DNA from: Citrus sinensis
Lineage: Eukaryota; Streptophyta; Magnoliopsida; Sapindales; Rutaceae
Reading direction: 5' to 3'
Assembly: GCF_022201045.2 (NCBI RefSeq)
Contig: NC_068564.1
Coordinates: forward strand, 31,401,001 to 31,465,000
DNA: 64,000 bases
Below the pieces are notes generated by a model, which made no database searches, was not told where the DNA came from, and saw only the letters and a list, made by a program, of their open reading frames with translations. The position numbers and the translations under genes were made by a program. Position 1 is the stretch's first letter. Each line of letters starts with the position of its first letter. Of this stretch, positions 24,539 through 35,700 are shown in pieces.

Positions 24539-25831
24539 ACATAGCCAGATTTCAGTCCAAACACCACTTGACTCTTGTTTAACTCTCTTGGCAGGGCATG
24601 GAAGAGAGGGGATAAAACAAAAGGTTAAACCTGATTCAGCAACATAGAAGGATAATTGCTCAGCTATTCTTATCAAGTCCTAAGTTTGCAATTGTTTCTC
24701 CTGCTGAACAAAACTAGTCATAGTCAAATCCTAGAAGAATTGTATGGTAGCAAAATTACATACTTCCTGTTCAGCTATACTTTCTAACTTTGCAATTACC
24801 TTTTGAGCTTTGATGATTACATTCAATAAGGATGCCAAACTAATATTGCTGGACATAAAAAAATAACATTAATAAATTAATAAGCATAAATAAACAGATT
24901 TTAAAAGATGGTCAAGTAGCTGGATTTAATGTGAGACCATTATACTGATTTTTGATGTCTTGAAAAGAATGACTTCAATAACTCTGCATAAGCAGTATTG
25001 ACAATCACATAAAGTAGGAAATGTGAAAATGTTAAACTAAAGAAAAGACTGAAGTAGGGTACAGCAGAAGTCTGCAGTTGACTCTCCAGGATAATCTGCC
25101 TCTTAGATGGATATCCTTCTTTGAGGATTGAAAAAACTGAATTGGGATTCGAGATATATTATAAGAAAAGAAAGCAGTAACAAAAAAAATTTTAGCACGA
25201 GCAGTACCAAAGTGAACAAGTCTTCTCTTGCTATAATGCAGGACCTGCAAAAATGTCATTCTATAAACAATGAGCAACAAGATCAATAAAGGGTTCAAAG
25301 AATGAAACGGTGTAAGCAATAAGTATTTTGTCCATTAAAGAGAATAAACTTTATATCTCTTCCAAATATGTGGCATTCCATAAGAATATAATATATACAA
25401 CTAGGTAACATGTCCTTCTTACCTTTATCCAACATCCGTGGTCTCCTTTATCAATGAATCCTACTTCACTAATATCATGTCATCCAGTCTCCAGTGTGTC
25501 ACTGGTTGCTGTCCAACTCAATGAAGCATAATGCTTTTGAGACAAAGGAAGGACAACCATCAAAGATCTGGACCATAAGAGAAAGGCATTGGTCCTGGTA
25601 ACATTTATTCTTCGAAACAATTAAAAAAAAAATTATGCAGGAAACACCATGCAATACTTAGGAAGACCAATGTCTTTGCAGAAACAACTACCTTTGTCAT
25701 ATAAGAATTCGAGACAGATGTGAGTTGCTCTTTGATTCAAAGTGTAATCACCTCGAACTGAAAGTAAGCTCTCACAAGTAAGCATTAGTAAATGGTCAGG
25801 TTATTTCTCCATACAGACAGCAGGCAACTAG
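24539..25831. other. Intergenic region between convergent USP-kinase and PPR genes
   Basis: This 1.3 kb region lies between two convergent genes and should hold both 3' UTRs. No ORF has recognisable similarity. I see no repeat or RNA gene. Confidence 0.5.
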
Positions 25832-27191
25832 TCAGTAATTCCAAAATATCTGGTTTCTTCGAAGTTGTTTCTTGAGATATACTGCAATTAACTTCCTATA
25901 TGTCCATTTCCTCTGCCTCTTAAATTCCAAAAAAGCCTCTGAGCTTGAGTGGAAATCCCCTTTACCAAAAGCCTCAAACACGTAGGGATCCGTTGATACA
26001 ACTGGAGAATCATCCAAATTCATTTTACTCAAACCAAAGTCCAAGTTTCTTCCCAGTCTTTTATCCAGGTAAGCATCAACAACACAACCATAAGTCACTA
26101 GATCAGGACCAACACTTTCATGTTTCATATGCTCAAGACTAAGATGGAGATCCCAGAACATAGACATTCTTGAAAAGGCCACAGCTCTTATATTAAATGT
26201 AGTGAGATCAGGATGGAAACCGGCCTCAGACATTCTCATAAATTCTCTTTGCAAGCTTTTCATTTTGAAGTTTCCAGCATAAGATAAGAGCAGAAGGTTC
26301 CACAGAAGATTTCCCAAATCTTTCCTACCAAGACCAACATCCCTCAGAAACTCACCTAGCATAAAAAACTTTCTTTCTTTCAAATAAGTGAAAGACACTG
26401 CCCTGATTCCTTCTTTATCAATAAGATGTCTAGACCTTTTAAGACGGCCATAAGCAGTCTCCATTTCGGTCAAGGAACCAAACCTGCTATAATATATAAT
26501 AAAGGCATTCCCTGTGGCAGAATCCACAGAGAAACCCCTCGAAACCATTTCTTTCAATGTATTCTCCATTAATTCAAGCTGCCCTTGCTTCCCAAAGCAA
26601 GAGATAGCTCGTGAGTACACCTCAGGTAATAGGTCCGCATTTCTACAACTTACTTGATCAATTATACTGATTATTTCGTTAAAACACCCAATCCTCCCAT
26701 AAGCATCCATTAAATCCGATAATACTTGAACACTAAGCACAAAAGAACTACTCAACAACTCTTCCCAAACCACCTGTGCCTCGAGTACAAATCCATTATT
26801 TGCATAACACAGCATCAAAGCACACAAAGTAGAGTTGTCGGGCAAAAGCCCTTCAGATTTCACCGTATTTACAAGCTGGTGTGCCAAATGAGGCTTCTTT
26901 TTCCTACCTAAGTCTTCAACTAATGAAGCACAATCAACAAAACCTTCTTGCTTCCTATAACGAATTATCTGTGTGATTTAAGAAAAGTGACAAATGCTGA
27001 TAATGCATCAGACTTACCCAACAAATTTGGAAAATTTATCAGGATAATACAAAATAAGTGCCCCAAAAAAAGAAATAGAAAGATCGTACCTTTCGCGCCA
27101 AGTCCCCATTTTTGGGATGGGTTTGATGGGAGGGAACGTTAAAACGCTTGAATTTGAAAGAGCCATGCAGGCTGAGAGAAAAAGTTTCCAT
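25832..27191 (-). CDS. Pentatricopeptide repeat protein, P-class, short
   Basis: Two exons on the minus strand: 27090-27191 (start codon at 27191) and 25832-26968, coding for 412 residues. PPR motifs of about 35 residues are recognisable, for example [59 protein letters not shown] and [20 protein letters not shown]. They form helical hairpins that bind RNA. The protein resembles the Arabidopsis At3g42630 product as I recall it. The N-terminus ([20 protein letters not shown]) is basic and serine-rich with few acidic residues, which suggests an organellar transit peptide, as for most PPR proteins. No E, DYW or SMR domain is present, so RNA editing by its own catalytic domain is not expected. 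The target RNA cannot be predicted from what I can see. Three site II promoter motifs lie just upstream. Confidence 0.85.
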
Positions 27192-27297
27192 TTTTATTTT
27201 ATTTTTTTGAACTTTTTGCAGAGAGAAAAAAGAGAAACTAATGGCAGAATCTTTATGCTTGGAGTTTGAGTTTGTTAATGAAGAGCTTTTGGTGTAG

Positions 27298-27331
27298 GCC
27301 CAATTGGCCCAAATGTAGAAGAGCATGGGCC
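27298..27331 (-). promoter_or_regulatory. Cluster of three site II (TGGGCY-type) motifs upstream of the PPR gene
   Basis: On the plus strand GGCCCA occurs at 27298-27303 and 27306-27311, and TGGGCC at 27326-27331. Read toward the PPR gene these give TGGGCC, AAT, TGGGCC, plus one more in the opposite sense, 107 to 140 bases upstream of its start codon. Site II elements bind TCP factors and are enriched in promoters of PPR and other organelle-biogenesis genes. Confidence 0.65.
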
Positions 27332-28513
27332 CGTGGTTGTTCTCATAAACTTTCTACAGAAAAATACACTACTCCCCTTCCCCTTATTATTTAGTGAAAA
27401 TTCAATTCTTGTAAAGTAATTTCAGAATCGTACAAATACCCCCCTTAGCTTTTAAAAGGAGACACATCCCCATTTCATCTTTTTTTATCCCATTGTTAAA
27501 ATTGAAGTCCTGATGAGTTATACTTCAAATTGGAATTTAATAAAGGTTAAATATGAATGTTAAGTAGTACTATTTTTTTAATTTGTGATATTATTGCTAT
27601 TAAAATATAGCACAACATATGTTTTTAGTGATTTTTAAGCTTAAAATTAATTAGTTTCAAATATAAAATGAAGTACTAGACATACTTTTATATGTTTTGA
27701 AAATTTTTATATAGAAATACTTTCAAAATTTTAGCAAAGACACGTATTGGTATCTTCCTAGTTTTGAATTGGGAATATGCATTATGTTGTTTGAACTTAA
27801 ACAAGGGGAAAAAAAAAAAGGCAGTTTTGGACAAAAATAAAATTGGATAGCAAACACATTATTTTTATTGGATGAAATAAAGTTGAGTAGCTGTCACCTT
27901 TTTTTAAAAAAATAAATAAATAATTGATTTGGCTATCTTCTTCTTTTTCTTTGGTCCTCAAAAGCCTCACAAGAATGCCGTGAAAACTTTTGTTGCATTG
28001 AGTCACATCACAGAAATTTCAATATTTTGATGATGCCATCATGTCCAAGATTAATTTTAATAGTGTATAGTTTACTAATATCTTGACAAGTGATCACTAT
28101 GAATGAAAGTACCCACAGTGATTAATTTTTTTAACACCTAAAGCTTTTTTAAATTGGCTGACTGCTATACAATTCTAAATAAATAAAATAAGGCGTTGTT
28201 ATTTTATTTCAATTTCATGATCAACAATTACAAGTATTGACATGATTTATTATTTTATAAATTTAAAAACGCATTAGTTGGTAATTTCCAATAGGAAACA
28301 GTTGTGAAAAAGAAAGAGCACTATGTATGTAGTAGGGAGATTTGTTTTGTCTCCACCCACTTGTCTTAAGATGATGACTTTTTCTCATGCAAGTGATTGG
28401 CCTTGCCCTGTGATTTTTATTACTATTGGTGGCCTGCTAGATTTTCTTTTTGCTTTTTTTGTTTTTCTTAGAATGCTTTTGTTAATTGAAAGCACATGTA
28501 AGAAAACCCCTTT

Positions 28514-28519
<6 letters not shown>

Positions 28520-28545
<26 letters not shown>
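28520..28545. repeat. (AT)n microsatellite
   Basis: Uninterrupted TA dinucleotides after a T-run, in the PPR-FLZ intergenic region. Confidence 0.9.
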
Positions 28546-28550
<5 letters not shown>

Positions 28551-28867
28551 CATGTAAATTTTTTTTAAAAAGATATTTCTGTAATATACAATAATATATG
28601 CTTTGTAAAATAACTATTCTTTTTAATTACAATATTTTTATCTGCTCATCCCAGTTTGAAAGAAATTAGACTATGTCAAGAAAATTTAATACAATCCTTA
28701 CAGATGTAATAAGGCAATGCTTTACACATGCACAGCATTCTTTGACCTTGTAAAACTTAGTTTTTTCTCTTTTTTTTAAATTTCTGTAATTAATAAGGTA
28801 AAGATGAAAAATCATTATTGAGACCTTATTATTTATATCAATTTCCTGTTTTATATGTCATTATTAT

Positions 28868-28874
<7 letters not shown>

Positions 28875-28914
<40 letters not shown>
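28875..28914. repeat. (AT)20 microsatellite
   Basis: About 20 uninterrupted AT units, the longest dinucleotide array in the window. Confidence 0.95.
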
Positions 28915-28916
<2 letters not shown>

Positions 28917-29114
28917 TTATTACATAATCCCAACTCTTAAAACAATATTTAAGAAAATGAACTCATTTTAATTGATTACAGCTTAAAACTTACTCAGAAT
29001 ACTTTTTTTTAATTTCTTCTGGAAAACAGTTACAAATGAGTTGTACAAACCATAATAATATATATTGTAGTTTAGAAACAATAATCAAATTACCATATCA
29101 TCTGATGTGATAAA

Positions 29115-29134
29115 ATATATATATATATATATAT
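29115..29134. repeat. (AT)10 microsatellite
   Basis: Ten AT units in the same intergenic region. Confidence 0.9.
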
Positions 29135-29427
29135 GACACATATTTACAACAGTTTCGGAAAATGATAGTTATTGATATAATTAATACATTTGCTGAGGAC
29201 CAAGCTTTATTCATCCTTATCTAGTGATATGTTCACATTTTTTAAACTACTGACACATACTTTAAACAAAATGTGGACATGGGCACAAGATAATTAAATT
29301 TTATATCTCAATTATTCCTCGAATTATCTATCAACAACTATATGAAACTCTTGAGGCAATGCTTGAAAAGGGGAAAAAGAAAACAAGATATAAAAAGACA
29401 AGCAAAAAAAATAAATCATAATAAACG

Positions 29428-29453
29428 ATAATAATAATAATAATAATAATAAT
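29428..29453. repeat. (TAA)n microsatellite
   Basis: About eight ATA/TAA units, roughly 220 bases upstream of the FLZ start codon. Confidence 0.9.
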
Positions 29454-29670
29454 GAAAGAACAATAATTACGCAAACAAAAAGAATCAAATATATTATTAT
29501 AACTCACACATAAATAGAACTGTTTATATTCCCATTCTGTTGAAGCAGCATGAGTTAGAGAATAGGGAGAGAGCAGAAACTTTTCCTCCTCTCTCTTTCT
29601 TTCTCTCTTTATTATCATCTCAAATTAGGCAGCTTCACAAGAGCTGCTGCTGCTGCTGCAAGTCTCTAAA

Positions 29671-31524
29671 ATGAAGGGCTTCAATGGCAAAAAGAAACTC
29701 ACCATCAATCTTTCACTTTTCACGAATTTAGCAGATTCATTGGCTGCTGCTTCGTCATGTTTAAGTCCAAACAAATCTCCAAGAATTTTCCAAAACACTA
29801 GTGTTGTGGGACTCAGTATAGTGGCAGCCATGATGACGAACAACCCATCAGATGAAAATATTTTATCTTCGTCATCAAGGCCTGTTCCTATTGTTTGCTC
29901 ATCAGCAGCAGCAGCTAAGAAGCCAAGAGTTGCGATGAATGATAATATTATTAACGATGATCTTGGCCGTCGTCAAGTTGACGAATTATCCGAGAGTTAC
30001 ACTTGTGTTATTTCGCATTTTGGAAGCAATTTGGTGCACAAACGTGTATTCTTTGATGAAGATGATGAGGAAGATGATGATGATAGTGACAGTGTGTTCT
30101 TTGCTTCTTCTTCACCCATGAATGTTGGTTTTGAAATCAAGAGAGAGTTCTGGAGCCGGGATTTTCTCAGTTCTTGCTTTCTTTGCTGCAAGAAGCTTCA
30201 TGGACTTGATGTTTTCATGTACAGGTCAGCGTTCTTGAATCTGCAGTTTGTTTTCGTTTTCTTGATGAATTATGAATGATATTATATTTCTTAATTTTTA
30301 ATTTTTAGCAGATTTTTTATATTTCTAGTTTATATTTAGAGAACTTTTCAATCAAGTGTGATCAGTTCTTTGTTCTTAATTTCTGTTTCCATTTTGTGAA
30401 AACTGAAAAGAGTGTTTTTGCAGCAACAGGAATTTCCTCATCAATATCTTGAAAGAATTGCATTTCTTTTACTTTATTTTTTAATTTTTTTTCTTTCTCA
30501 ATTGTGAGATTTCCAAATCAAATGTGTCCAAATAATTGCTTAGCTGTTCCTGTACAAGGATCTCGGCTCATGGAAGTTATTGCCTTTTTTTTTTTTTCTT
30601 CTGCCGTTTTAACTTCCTTACGAAGTTATTTGACCAAGAAAATGCAATTAACTTTCAAAGTCATACACAGATTCATTTGCATCAGCATTTGCTGGAAACA
30701 TTCATTATTCTTTCACTGCAAGATTGAAGCTCATGTGATTAGTACTAATGTTGTTCATTATTTTAATCACTTGTCCCAAATATCAATCATGTATTGGTTC
30801 GGTTAAAAACTCAGATCATTAGAAATTTTAGTTCAACTCGATTAGATTTTTTTCTTATTATTCCCCTTGTACACATTAGTTTCATATAAAAGCCAATGTC
30901 GATTTTACAAGTCGGTGTGCTTCTTAATGAAAATTTATTATTGATAAAAACAAAAACAAAAATCCCATTTGGCTGGCTTTTATGTGGATCACAAATTTAG
31001 AGATATTTTCCCTTTTATTTATATTATTCATGACAGTGAAATGCCAATAATTGATACAGAAATGCCCAATAGTCTTTTTCCTTCTACCGTGTGTGGTGTT
31101 CATTCTCTTGGGACTTTATGTCATGAAAATAACTTAAGATTTTTTTTTTTTTTTAATAATTCTTCTTGCAAAGCATTCAATAAGAACATTATACGAAAGA
31201 AAATACAAATTCAAGCTATGGTCGTACATTTACAACGCCATTTATATATTTTTTATACAGTATAGTGTTGTTTGTAAACGTGGTGTCATAGTTTTAAGTT
31301 GTTGAGAAAATTTTGGAGTCACTAATAGTAAAACATTCGATGTCCCTCTCGTACGCAGAGGGGAGAATGCTTTTTGCAGCGCAGAATGCAGGGACAAGCA
31401 TATTAGAAGTGATGATGATCTCAAAGAGAATTGTGGATTCGAAGCCCGGAAACAGCTTGATTACTCTGCCTCCCCCTGCTCTCGGCCACAGCCGGTCTTC
31501 GCCGCCGGAGTTACCGTGGCATGA
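29671..31524 (+). CDS. FCS-like zinc finger (FLZ, DUF581) protein
   Basis: Two exons: 29671-30224 and 31359-31524, coding for 239 residues, with a 1,134-base intron that splits the zinc finger. The N-terminal part is low in known motifs but has serine-, alanine- and acidic-rich runs (DEDDEEDDDDSDS at about 129-141). The FLZ domain spans about residues 163-200: FLSSCFLCCKKLHGLDVF in exon 1, then GENAFCSAECRDKHI in exon 2. The putative zinc ligands are Cys169, Cys172, Cys191 and Cys195 in the C-x2-C ... FCS-x2-C pattern. FLZ proteins bind the plant SnRK1 kinase and act as adaptors in energy and stress signalling. The spliced phase (AG|A) is exact, which supports the distant second exon. The C-terminus after the finger is short and unstructured. 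Confidence 0.92.
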
Positions 31525-31580
31525 GCAAAATTTTAAATAAATAAAACTACAGAGCATAAGTTGGTAGAGCCAACAACTAG

Positions 31581-31600
31581 GGAGAGAGAGAGAGAGAGAG
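31581..31600. repeat. (GA)10 microsatellite
   Basis: Ten GA units about 60 bases after the FLZ stop codon, so probably in its 3' UTR. Confidence 0.9.
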
Positions 31601-32413
31601 TAGATAGCATTGCAAGGATATTGCAATGGGGTAAAGAGATTTTGGTTACTATAAAGTTTGCAATATGTTTGATTTGAACCCAAGGAGACATGACTGTGCA
31701 TTTTCTATATAGTCAATAATTATCATCGATTATATTTATAACTCTTTCGCCTATTTTTTCAGACCTATGGATTTTTGCGCATGTTTGTGTAATTTTTACT
31801 TATAAATAAGACAATGGACACTAGTATAAAATTGAAAAAGGAAAAATGTTATTTTGTAGAAAAACACGCCAAAACAATTTGACATTATGATACATTAATA
31901 CTATTAAGAAATGGAAAATTAATCAAAGCACCAACGAAAGTGGCATAGATTTGATTTGAAGGCAAGCTCTGATTGGTTGCAAGTTAGTGCATTTAAATTA
32001 AGAATTTTAAAAGCAAAATATTGTCATATTGATGCTTATAGGTTGTGATTGAAATCAGCCTATTCAAATATTAAAAAATAAAAATCTTTAGCGAGATGGC
32101 GTACCAAATCATCCACTCGCCTGATCAATAAAATCTTGTTACATTTATTTTAAAAATTTGACCACTTACATATATTATGATTTCGAGAGAACTATGGTCC
32201 TGTCGAAATCATTTTACTAAGACTTTCTCCAAACATTAATAACAAGGATCCAGTTACCTTGCAACAGTTGAAGGGTACCACGGCAACAATTTAAGCAACC
32301 ACCCAATTATCAACATTCAAACTGATTGCCACTTAAAAAACCACAGAAGTTTATTTAACAATACAATTATTTTTGTGAAAAAAAAAAAGAAAATTACTGA
32401 AAAACCCACTACC

Positions 32414-32467
32414 CAGTTTCTAAGCTCTGGTTATTTATCACAGTTTCTAAGCTCTGGTTATTTATCA
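32414..32467. repeat. Perfect 27-base tandem duplication
   Basis: The unit CAGTTTCTAAGCTCTGGTTA plus TTTATCA occurs twice head to tail without a mismatch (32414-32440 and 32441-32467), downstream of CAC2. Confidence 0.9.
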
Positions 32468-32711
32468 CATCTTTCTAACCCCTAATTACATCTTTCGGCT
32501 CCATAAAATTAAGACAACACTCATCACCACCATCAAAATCAGTAAATCACTAAGAGTTTATGCACCGAATATACTATTTTACAGTATTCCTAGAAAAATG
32601 ACAACACCCAATGTGGTTAATGGTACCAGTAAGTGTAATGAGGAAGAGTCATGGCCTTTGACTTTGACTGACCAAAGCTGTTAAGTGGTTGCAATTCCAG
32701 AAGAGACTCAT

Positions 32712-35700
32712 CTAAGCAGTTGCACCAGCCATTTCATTTGGAGTTGTTGCCAAAACAATCTTCTGGGGCTGTAGGCATACATGCAAAAGATCAAAATGAA
32801 TTGGGGAGAGGTAGTCGTTTATGGTAACAGAATGTTTATAAGAAATTGGGGCATGTAAAACAAAATTCATCCGTATGTTATGTTTCAACTTTTAGGAACA
32901 TAGGAGTCCCAAAAACTTTACATCATTGATAAAAACTAAAAATGTGGCTTGTAGATGTGCAAGATGTGGAAATATCGGTCCAGTTCATCTCATTTCTCAA
33001 GAGTTTCCTCAAACAGCTTTAATTGTGTAGAAAAAGGAATGGTTAGAAATGGAAAACAAAGGATAGGAATATTTATGTTCAGGGTCATTGGTTTCTTACT
33101 GCTTGCAACTCCTGTTCATGTTTTGGAATGAACGCAGTGTCAACCTTCCCATTTTTGAAGTCCTGTAGAAAAATTTGGAAAATTAGGAAGATCCAACAGT
33201 TTAAAACTGAAACAAGTGGTGGTCTTACATAGAAGATGCACAAGACTTGTATATAATAGCTTTACTTACCTCAACATCAAGGATAAGTTTATGGTATTCG
33301 ATGGTTGTAGGAACACCTGGAAATAGTTCAAACAATGTTATGAGACACGGAAATATGATAGATTGTGAGTTCAGATGAAACAAAACTCAAATTTTAAAGG
33401 TTGCTGAGTGGTGAACCACAATGCAATGTAGAAAAGGCCATGACTCTACCAGGTAAGATAATTGTTTTACAGGCGTATAGTGTCAAATGAGCCCAAGACG
33501 GCCCATGTCAAATTTCCACACTCAATTATTATATGCATGATAATAAAATTGCTTTTTGTAATTTATCCTGTTTCTGTAAGAAGCGCATAACTTGAGACAC
33601 TTATTTCTGAAGTATGTAGACTTTACCTGTGATAATAGTGTCATTAAGAGCCCTTTTCATGCGCTCAATTGCCTTTTCTCTAGTTGGAGCCCATACAATA
33701 AGCTACAATGAAATATTTTCCCAATTAGTAAGAAGACCATGTTAAACTTGTACGTTCAAATTAGATGAGTAATAAAAATTAGCATGGTAACTTCATTTGA
33801 TGAAATTAGCACAGTAGCTGTAGAGTTCAACTGCAAGATAAAGAAAAGTTATCCAGAAAATGCCTACGCAGCACCAGGTGAAAAGGACTAAAAGAAAAAT
33901 ATTTCTAATGTAAATGGAAATTACTAATTTGTACTGTATTAGACTCGTATACACGAAAAATTTCAAAAAAGACAACATAAGATATCAGAGTAAAAATGTC
34001 TATCATGCATAAATCTCTCACTTTTAAGCCCCAGGCCATAATATATATTCCACATTTCTCTCGTCCACTTTCTGTTTCTCATTTTGTCATAAATGTCCAT
34101 TGTTCAGGGTAAAGACATTTTAAACTTATGGTTGAAAATGCAACTTAAATAGTACACATTTTTACTAATCAGAAACTATTATGTTCCAGTTGGTTTGAGG
34201 TCTCGTTGTAGTTGGGATTAATAAAACATGATTTCAGGCATTTTCCAGTCTATATAGAGCGGCCATCCCTAAGAAAGATGACAAAATTTTATTCACCAGT
34301 TAAGAAATTCTAATCAAACCCTCATGGACAGACACAGAAGCTACCACCAGTGGATTAATATTCTAATCCATAGACTATATAATTGAGTGCAAACCTACTG
34401 AAATGCTGATACCTAACCCCTCAAACGAAACTCTCCTTTGTATTATCTGACAAAATACACAATTCACGGAACCAATGGGTATTCCTCTTGTGAATACACC
34501 CATACAAAATAGCATGCCATGTCTGCAGATGATGAAATAAACCACTCATACATACGCCAAGCCACCAAGCAAAAACAAATACATGTAGAGGGAAGAATAT
34601 GGCAAACCTTTCCAAGAAGAGAATCATAGCTTGGAGGAACCACATAATCAGGATAAACATGGCTATCCATTCTGACAAATGGGCCACCAGCTGGCAAGTA
34701 TGCTGTTATTCTCCCTGTGTTCAAAGAAGAATGAGTATTTTGCAGAAAGTGAGAAAAAGGACTCTCCCAAACTATTTCATGTCTTTTCAAAGTTTATACT
34801 TTCTCTCGAGTTTCTGAAAACCTTGTTGGTGAATAGACATGCATGGATGCACTATGATTCCAAACAGAGAGAAAAAGAATATGTGAAGGAACATAAACCT
34901 AATGAAACAGGCAAAAAGGGTAAAAGCCACTGTTGTTTCACAGTGAAATCATTTAGCCTCGGATACATACTAAATGAATGAAAAGAGATTTCATTCGATT
35001 GGCAAACCTCATCTATTGTCCAAACAGGTATGACAAGTTTGGAAACCATAAAGAAAGAGGAAACCTGGCACAAGAGGTGCCAACTACAAAAGAGACACGC
35101 ACACAAACACTGCACACATTCAGTGTGCAATATACATGTTATACAAACATACCTGGCCCAGGTCGGAAGTTTTTAAAAGGATCTTCTGCATTGATACGGC
35201 ATTCAATTGAATGTCCTTGGAGCACAATATCTTCCTGTAAGTGAAAAAAAACCCAGCAAAAGCTTAAAAAGAACGGCCTATGGTGAGTATTTATTTTTAT
35301 TCTTCCTTTGAAAATATCCCTTTCTGGATACCTGTTTGTAGCGGAGTTTTCCTCCCATTGCAACATAAATTTGTTCCTCAATCAAGTCAACAGAGGAAAT
35401 CATTTCTGTCACAGGATGCTCAACCTGAGTTTTTCTCAAAAGGGAAAAATGATATTTAGTAGGTGTTATAAATAATCCCATGTGCAGAGAGTTATAACAA
35501 CAATGTATTCAGTAGTATTCAGAAGCATAACCCTAGCACTTAGACTACCTGGATACGAGTGTTCATTTCCATGAAGTAGAAGGAACCTCTTTCATCCAAA
35601 AGAAACTCAACCGTTCCGACACCAATGTAACCAATGGATGCTGCTGCTGCAACAGCTGCATCACCCATGGCTTTCCGCAGTTCAGGGGTCAATGCAGGAG

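Larger units (their letters stand above)
27332..29670. other. Intergenic region between divergent PPR and FLZ genes
   Basis: About 2.3 kb, very AT-rich, with no supported gene. It contains three long (AT)n microsatellites and one (TAA)n array (listed separately), plus T-runs. The right end must contain the FLZ promoter and 5' UTR; a (CTG)n stretch at about 29643-29658 lies just before its start codon. Confidence 0.6.
31525..32711. other. Intergenic region between convergent FLZ and CAC2 genes
   Basis: About 1.2 kb between two convergent genes, holding their 3' UTRs. It contains a (GA)n array at 31581-31600 and a perfect 27-base tandem duplication at 32414-32467. No gene is supported. Confidence 0.6.

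Noticed and set aside
30504..30806. Plus-strand open frame of about 100 codons
   Set aside because: Lies wholly inside the FLZ intron, whose flanking exons join in phase across the zinc finger.
31665..31690. GGGTTCAAATC on the minus strand, resembling a tRNA T-loop
   Set aside because: No acceptor stem, anticodon arm or D-arm could be fitted around it. I found no tRNA or rRNA gene in the window.
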